Source: Methanobacterium sp. (GTDB lineage Archaea; Methanobacteriota; Methanobacteria; Methanobacteriales; Methanobacteriaceae). Taken from it: a stretch of 9,510 nucleotides of DNA. The notes under the pieces are model-generated. The model saw only the letters and a program-made list of their open reading frames with translations. It was not told where the DNA came from and ran no database searches. Position numbers and translations under genes: made by a program. Below, piece by piece: positions 6,676 to 9,510 of this stretch (its first letter is position 1; each line of letters opens with the position of its first letter). The stretch covers positions 1-9,510 of the forward strand of contig JAJFTX010000152.1 in NCBI GenBank assembly GCA_021372715.1. Direction: 5' to 3'.

Positions 6676-6748
6676 GATAAAAATTAATTTAATACAAAGA
6701 ATAAAATATTATATAATAATTTTAATCCTAATAAAAATTAATATTAGA

Positions 6749-6759
6749 TTTATACTTAA
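6749..6759 (+). promoter_or_regulatory. TATA box of guaB
   Basis: TTTATACTTAA is centred about 47 bases before the guaB ATG. Transcription would start near 6778 and give a leader of about 23 bases that contains GAGGTG (6788-6793), the guaB ribosome binding site, 7 bases before the ATG. Another AT-rich TATA-like stretch (6707-6718) lies farther upstream and could also serve. Confidence 0.5.
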
Positions 6760-6800
6760 CCAGATTAGTTCTATGACTTTAAAAATTGAGGTGTTTTGTT

Positions 6801-8288
6801 ATGTTCTCTAAAAAACTAAATGAGGCTCCAGAAGGATATACCTTCGATGATTTCTTACTGGTACCCTCAAAATCATCAGTGGAACCTAAAAATGTAAAAA
6901 CCAACACTCGTATTTCACGAAACTTTAAAATCAACATTCCAATAATCAGTTCTGCCATGGACACAGTTACAGAATCTGAAATGGCCATAGTAATGGCGCA
7001 GGAAGGCGGTTTGGGGGTTATTCATAGAAATATGACCGTTCAGGAGCAGGTGGAAGAGGTTAAAAAAGTGAAAACTTCAGGTGACCTCACCATCAGAGAC
7101 GTTATCACCACCAGACCAGATGCCTCAATCTCAGACGCTAATCATTTAATGGATGAAGAGGGTGTAAATGGGCTTCCAGTAGTTAAAGCAGGGCAGGTTA
7201 TAGGTATTATAAGTAGAAGAGATATAATGCCCATAATAAGCACTGATGCTGGAAGAACTGTAGGGGAGGTTATGACAGAGAAGGTAGTAACCATAAAAGA
7301 ATCCACAACCCCTGAAGAAGCCCTGGATATTGCCTATGAAAATAAAGTAGAACGTCTACCTGTGGTTAAAGATAACCAAATCGTAGGTATTGTCACCATT
7401 AAAGATATCCTGGAGCGTAAAAAATATCCTATCGCATCCCGAGATAATGACGGCCGATTTATGGTGGCCGCTGCTACAGGACCATTTGATCTGGAAAGAG
7501 CAATAGCATTGGATAAAGCAGGTGCAGATATAATAGCAGTTGACGTGGCACATGCACATAAACCAGAAATCATTGAATTTGCAAAAAAAATGAACAAAGA
7601 AATAGAGGCCGATCTCCTGGTGGGTAATATAGCTACCAGAGAAGCAGCTGAAGATCTTATAAGTGGTGATGTTGACGGACTTAAAGTAGGAATCGGCCCT
7701 GGATCAATCTGTACAACCAGGATAATAGCGGGAGTTGGTGTACCTCAACTTACTGCCATATCAAACGTAGCTGATTTGGCCCGTGAATACGATGTGGCGG
7801 TAGTAGGAGATGGTGGGTTAAGATACTCTGGTGATCTGGCTAAAGCCATAGGTGTTGGTGCTGATTCAGTTATGATGGGAAGTCTCCTGGCAGGAACACA
7901 TGAAGCTCCCGGGGACGTGGTTATAATGAACGGTCGTAAGTACAAACAATACCGGGGCATGGGTTCATTAGGAGCCATGACCGGAGGATCAGGTGCCGGA
8001 ACCGATCGCTACTTCCAAGAAGTTAAAGGGCCAATGAAACATGCTAAGTTAGTACCTGAAGGTGTGGAAGGAGTGGTGCCATATAAAGGACCGGTTAGTG
8101 AGATTTTATTCCAGTTAATCGGTGGTCTTAAGGCGTCTATGGGATATTCCGGAGCAAATGATATTAAAAAGATGCAGGAAAATGCAAGGTTTATTAGGAT
8201 TACCAATAGCGGAGTAACTGAAAGCCATCCCCATGATCTGTTAATCACCAATGAAAGCCCTAATTACCCCACTACCAGGCTGATGTAG
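6801..8288 (+). CDS. guaB: Inosine-5'-monophosphate dehydrogenase
   Basis: The 495-residue enzyme oxidises IMP to XMP with NAD+, the committed step to GMP and GTP. It opens with [20 protein letters not shown] (2-21) and continues with [20 protein letters not shown] (51-70) of the TIM barrel. Two CBS domains follow (about 95-205), then the catalytic loop [11 protein letters not shown] with Cys304, the phosphate-binding GDGG (336-339) and MMGSLLAG (358-365). The flap has [13 protein letters not shown] (384-396) and the Arg402-Tyr403 pair in GTDRYFQE. Length and all key residues match a full, active IMPDH with regulatory CBS pair; GMP reductase is ruled out by the CBS domains and the flap. A TTG at 6786 would add five residues, but GAGGTG at 6788-6793, 7 bases before the ATG, makes 6801 the start. 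GTP is also the precursor of methanopterin and molybdopterin, and MobA next door uses it directly. Confidence 0.98.
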   Translation: MFSKKLNEAPEGYTFDDFLLVPSKSSVEPKNVKTNTRISRNFKINIPIISSAMDTVTESEMAIVMAQEGGLGVIHRNMTVQEQVEEVKKVKTSGDLTIRDVITTRPDASISDANHLMDEEGVNGLPVVKAGQVIGIISRRDIMPIISTDAGRTVGEVMTEKVVTIKESTTPEEALDIAYENKVERLPVVKDNQIVGIVTIKDILERKKYPIASRDNDGRFMVAAATGPFDLERAIALDKAGADIIAVDVAHAHKPEIIEFAKKMNKEIEADLLVGNIATREAAEDLISGDVDGLKVGIGPGSICTTRIIAGVGVPQLTAISNVADLAREYDVAVVGDGGLRYSGDLAKAIGVGADSVMMGSLLAGTHEAPGDVVIMNGRKYKQYRGMGSLGAMTGGSGAGTDRYFQEVKGPMKHAKLVPEGVEGVVPYKGPVSEILFQLIGGLKASMGYSGANDIKKMQENARFIRITNSGVTESHPHDLLITNESPNYPTTRLM

Positions 8289-8294
8289 TGTTAA

Positions 8295-8302
8295 TTTATA
8301 TT
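8295..8302 (+). promoter_or_regulatory. Possible TATA box of mobA
   Basis: TTTATATT lies about 53 bases before the mobA ATG. It would place transcription start near 8323 with a leader of about 29 bases, but the guaB terminator-like T tracts partly overlap that leader. It is a weak call because the whole 63-base gap is AT-rich. Confidence 0.35.
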
Positions 8303-8309
8303 TTATTAA

Positions 8310-8337
8310 TTTTTTAATAATAATCAAAATTTTTTTT
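8310..8337 (+). terminator. Tandem oligo-T terminator after guaB
   Basis: Two plus-strand T runs (8310-8315, six T; 8330-8337, eight T) lie 21-49 bases after the guaB stop with no stable hairpin. This matches the oligo-T terminators of Euryarchaeota and suggests that mobA is at least partly transcribed separately. Confidence 0.6.
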
Positions 8338-8351
8338 CATATGGAATTTTC

Positions 8352-8954
8352 ATGAAATCGATTATAATTCTCTGCGGAGGCCGGGGAAGGAGAATGGGAC
8401 AGGATAAAGGTCTAATTCAATTTCATGAAAAACCATTAATACTACATGTTTTAGAAACAGCTCAAGATATTGTTCAGGAAATAATCATTGTTTTAAGGGA
8501 TAAAAACCAGTATAAACAATATATAAAGTTAATTGAAGATAATAATTTTATTTTTAAAAAATTAACAATTGCCATGGATTTAATTCCCGATAAAGGACCT
8601 TTAATAGGAATTTATACTGGTTTGAGATTGTTGAGTTCAGATAAAGGTTTGATATTACCCTGTGATTCACCATTTATCTCATCAGAGTTTATTGGAAATA
8701 TTTTATCATTCCCGGATGATTATGAAGCTTTAGTTCCTATATGGTCTGATGGAATGGTAGAACCATTACATGCAGTTTACAGTAAATATGTTGTTGAGAA
8801 AATAGAAAAACTGATAGAAGAGGATATTAGAGATGTTAAATCATTACTGGAAATTTGTAAGGTAAAATATGTGGATGTGAATTCCCTGGATGATACAGGT
8901 CATAGTTTCATGAATTTGAATGAACCAGATGATCTGATGGATAATATTAATTAG
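8352..8954 (+). CDS. mobA: Molybdenum cofactor guanylyltransferase
   Basis: The 200-residue cytoplasmic enzyme transfers GMP from GTP to molybdopterin or Mo/W-molybdopterin to make the guanine dinucleotide cofactor (MGD). It shows the MobA pattern: nucleotide-binding LCGGRGRRMGQDKGL (7-21) with Lys19, a DKGPLIGIYTGL segment (80-91), metal-site LPCDSPFIS (102-110) with Asp105, VEPLHAVYSK (136-145), and the C-terminal FMNLNEPDDL (186-195), equal to the family's 'F.NiNTPeDL'. Length is normal. In methanogens MGD serves formylmethanofuran dehydrogenase and formate dehydrogenase. The start is the ATG at 8352; only a weak GGA 6 bases upstream is seen, and the out-of-frame ATG at 8341 is not used. 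The gene faces a convergent minus-strand small ORF. MobA-like CTP or UTP sugar transferases share the fold, but the N-terminal and C-terminal motifs favour MobA. Confidence 0.92.
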   Translation: MKSIIILCGGRGRRMGQDKGLIQFHEKPLILHVLETAQDIVQEIIIVLRDKNQYKQYIKLIEDNNFIFKKLTIAMDLIPDKGPLIGIYTGLRLLSSDKGLILPCDSPFISSEFIGNILSFPDDYEALVPIWSDGMVEPLHAVYSKYVVEKIEKLIEEDIRDVKSLLEICKVKYVDVNSLDDTGHSFMNLNEPDDLMDNIN

Positions 8955-8955
8955 G

Positions 8956-9023
8956 TTTTTCAAAAAATAGAGGGTGGGGTTCCCTATAATAATTTTATGG
9001 AGATTAATATTTTATTATTTTTT
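8956..9023 (+). terminator. Convergent intergenic region with T tracts behind mobA
   Basis: Directly after the mobA stop comes a run of five T (8956-8960), and farther on TTTATTATTTTTT (9011-9023) ends in six T. Either can end the mobA transcript before it meets the oppositely directed small gene. The stretch between holds a G-rich block (8971-8979) that recurs at 9025-9032. Confidence 0.4.
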
Positions 9024-9032
9024 AAGGGTGGG
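8971..9032 (+). repeat. Pair of G-rich direct repeats AGGGTGGG
   Basis: AGGGTGGG occurs at 8971-8978 and again at 9025-9032, 54 bases apart, inside the 95-base gap between two converging genes. The first copy is followed by another G and then TTCCC, giving a short possible stem (AGGG with CCCT). Such G runs stand out in this AT-rich sequence; the role is unknown. Confidence 0.5.
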
Positions 9033-9049
9033 AATTATTTCTTAATAAG

Positions 9050-9304
9050 CTAGAATCTTTCCCATAAGGGCATATTTGTTTCTGTGTTTCCAATCTCAAC
9101 TCTTTCTGGATTTCTTCCCATTTCCAAAAAGAATTTATTCACCCTTTCAATCATATCAATGTAGTCGTCTCTATCTATACGAAAGCCAGCTACAATTGTG
9201 TACTTGGGCATTTCTCCATGGTGCTTCTTGAAATCTATTACTTCTTCAACCATTTTGCGATACTGTATGAGAGTCAAACTCTCCATTAAATCAACCACAA
9301 CCAT
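9050..9304 (-). CDS. Small protein resembling a single pseudomurein-binding repeat
   Basis: The 84-residue (or 78-residue) product has no signal peptide or membrane helix and is rich in charged residues. The segment LTLIQYRKMVEEVIDFKK (10-27) followed by HHGEMPKYTIVAGFRIDRDD (28-47) and YIDMIERVNKFFLEMGR (48-64) follows the plan of the pseudomurein-binding repeat: a helix, 'xxNGxLPxYVxVxGxxI', then an 'F(L/I)xLLxxAI'-like helix. Those repeats normally occur in several copies on secreted surface proteins or lysins of pseudomurein-walled methanogens, so a lone copy without export signal is unusual. I infer the family from pattern memory only, at moderate confidence. ATG codons at 9304 and 9286 are both possible: the first has no Shine-Dalgarno and may be leaderless, while the second has a GGTTGAT just before it and starts at the domain edge. 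The gene runs against mobA and follows the fragment at the right edge. Confidence 0.7.
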   Translation of the reverse strand: MVVVDLMESLTLIQYRKMVEEVIDFKKHHGEMPKYTIVAGFRIDRDDYIDMIERVNKFFLEMGRNPERVEIGNTETNMPLWERF

Positions 9305-9393
9305 TTTTTATTGATTATTAATATGCTTACTTAAAAATGTTTCTATTTCTTCTTTTAAGCTCAAAATTTAAATCTGGTAATAATAAGGGTTTA
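9305..9393 (-). promoter_or_regulatory. Probable promoter region of the small repeat protein gene
   Basis: These 89 AT-rich bases separate two minus-strand genes and contain no ORF of note. TATA-like candidates on the minus strand are TTTTTAAG (about 9330-9338), which would start transcription almost at the ATG at 9304, and a TTTAAATTTT stretch near 9364-9373. None stands out enough to choose. Confidence 0.3.
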
Positions 9394-9510
9394 TTATTTT
9401 ATCTCCACTTTAGCATCAGGATCGAATGGATTTACCCTTATAGCTAAAGAGAAAAGATAAGGGTAGTTATTCATTAAATGTTCAATATACTGCAGCCATT
9501 CGGAGATTAA
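9394..9510 (-). CDS. C-terminal fragment of an unrecognised protein (enters from beyond the right edge)
   Basis: On the minus strand an open frame enters from the window edge and ends at a TAA (9394-9396), giving 38 residues that finish with FSLAIRVNPFDPDAKVEIK. The upstream part, SEWLQYIEHLMNNYPYLF, looks like an amphipathic helix. The composition is protein-like, with well-spaced hydrophobic and charged residues, and the other frames here contain stops, so I take it as the real end of a gene. I do not recognise the family. It has the same orientation as the small repeat protein 89 bases downstream. Confidence 0.6.
   Translation of the reverse strand, partial: LISEWLQYIEHLMNNYPYLFSLAIRVNPFDPDAKVEIK

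Noticed and set aside
4986..8251. Short open frames opposite or out of frame with the LUD gene, mfnB and guaB
   Set aside because: All lie inside strongly recognised genes, are Ser/Ile-rich shadow translations and lack start signals.
1..9510. CRISPR arrays, tRNA or rRNA genes, insertion sequences, integrase or attachment sites
   Set aside because: No regularly spaced repeats, no cloverleaf-like or rRNA-like GC-rich blocks in the gaps, and no transposase or integrase motifs in any frame examined.

Overview
The window looks like a mesophilic, AT-rich methanogenic archaeon of the order Methanobacteriales, probably a Methanobacterium-like organism. Four observations support this. A recognisable MfnB (methanofuran furan-ring synthase) is present. 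A small protein resembles the pseudomurein-binding repeat of pseudomurein-walled methanogens. Promoters are of archaeal TATA-box type with GGTG/GGAGGT-like ribosome binding sites or none. Terminators are oligo-T tracts without strong hairpins. The species assignment is inference; no rRNA or tRNA is present. No insertion sequence, CRISPR array or integrase is seen, and the longest gene-free stretch is about 250 bases.

Left third (1-3537, all minus strand) is an envelope and surface block. Read in the direction of transcription it holds a GT2-family membrane-anchored glycosyltransferase, an FtsX/MacB-type ABC permease overlapping its LolD/MacB-type ATPase by 8 bases, and the N-terminal 108 residues of a GT4-family glycosyltransferase that runs off the left edge. 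The permease carries many N-glycosylation sequons in its outside domain, including a triple NSSxx repeat. The GT2 enzyme seems to have lost the first Asp of its DxD-type motif.

Middle (3538-5709): a 202-base divergent promoter region containing a 15-base palindrome is followed on the plus strand by a two-gene unit. The first gene is a double-CCG-domain iron-sulfur protein (LutA/HdrB/GlpC superfamily) and the second is a LUD-domain protein with a two-[4Fe-4S] ferredoxin module (LutB-like). This resembles the bacterial lactate-oxidation system LutABC without LutC, in an organism type not expected to live on lactate, so its substrate and electron acceptor are open. It is the best candidate here for an under-described system.

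Right (5710-8954, plus strand): mfnB, guaB (IMP dehydrogenase) and mobA (molybdenum cofactor guanylyltransferase) follow one another, each with its own plausible promoter. MfnB makes the methanofuran furan core. IMPDH feeds GTP, the precursor of pterin cofactors and the substrate of MobA. MobA makes the guanine dinucleotide form of the Mo/W cofactor used by formylmethanofuran dehydrogenase. The three products therefore meet at the first step of CO2 reduction to methane.

Right edge (8955-9510): a convergent intergenic region with two G-rich repeats, a lone minus-strand small protein resembling one pseudomurein-binding repeat, and the last 38 residues of an unrecognised minus-strand protein that enters from beyond the window.
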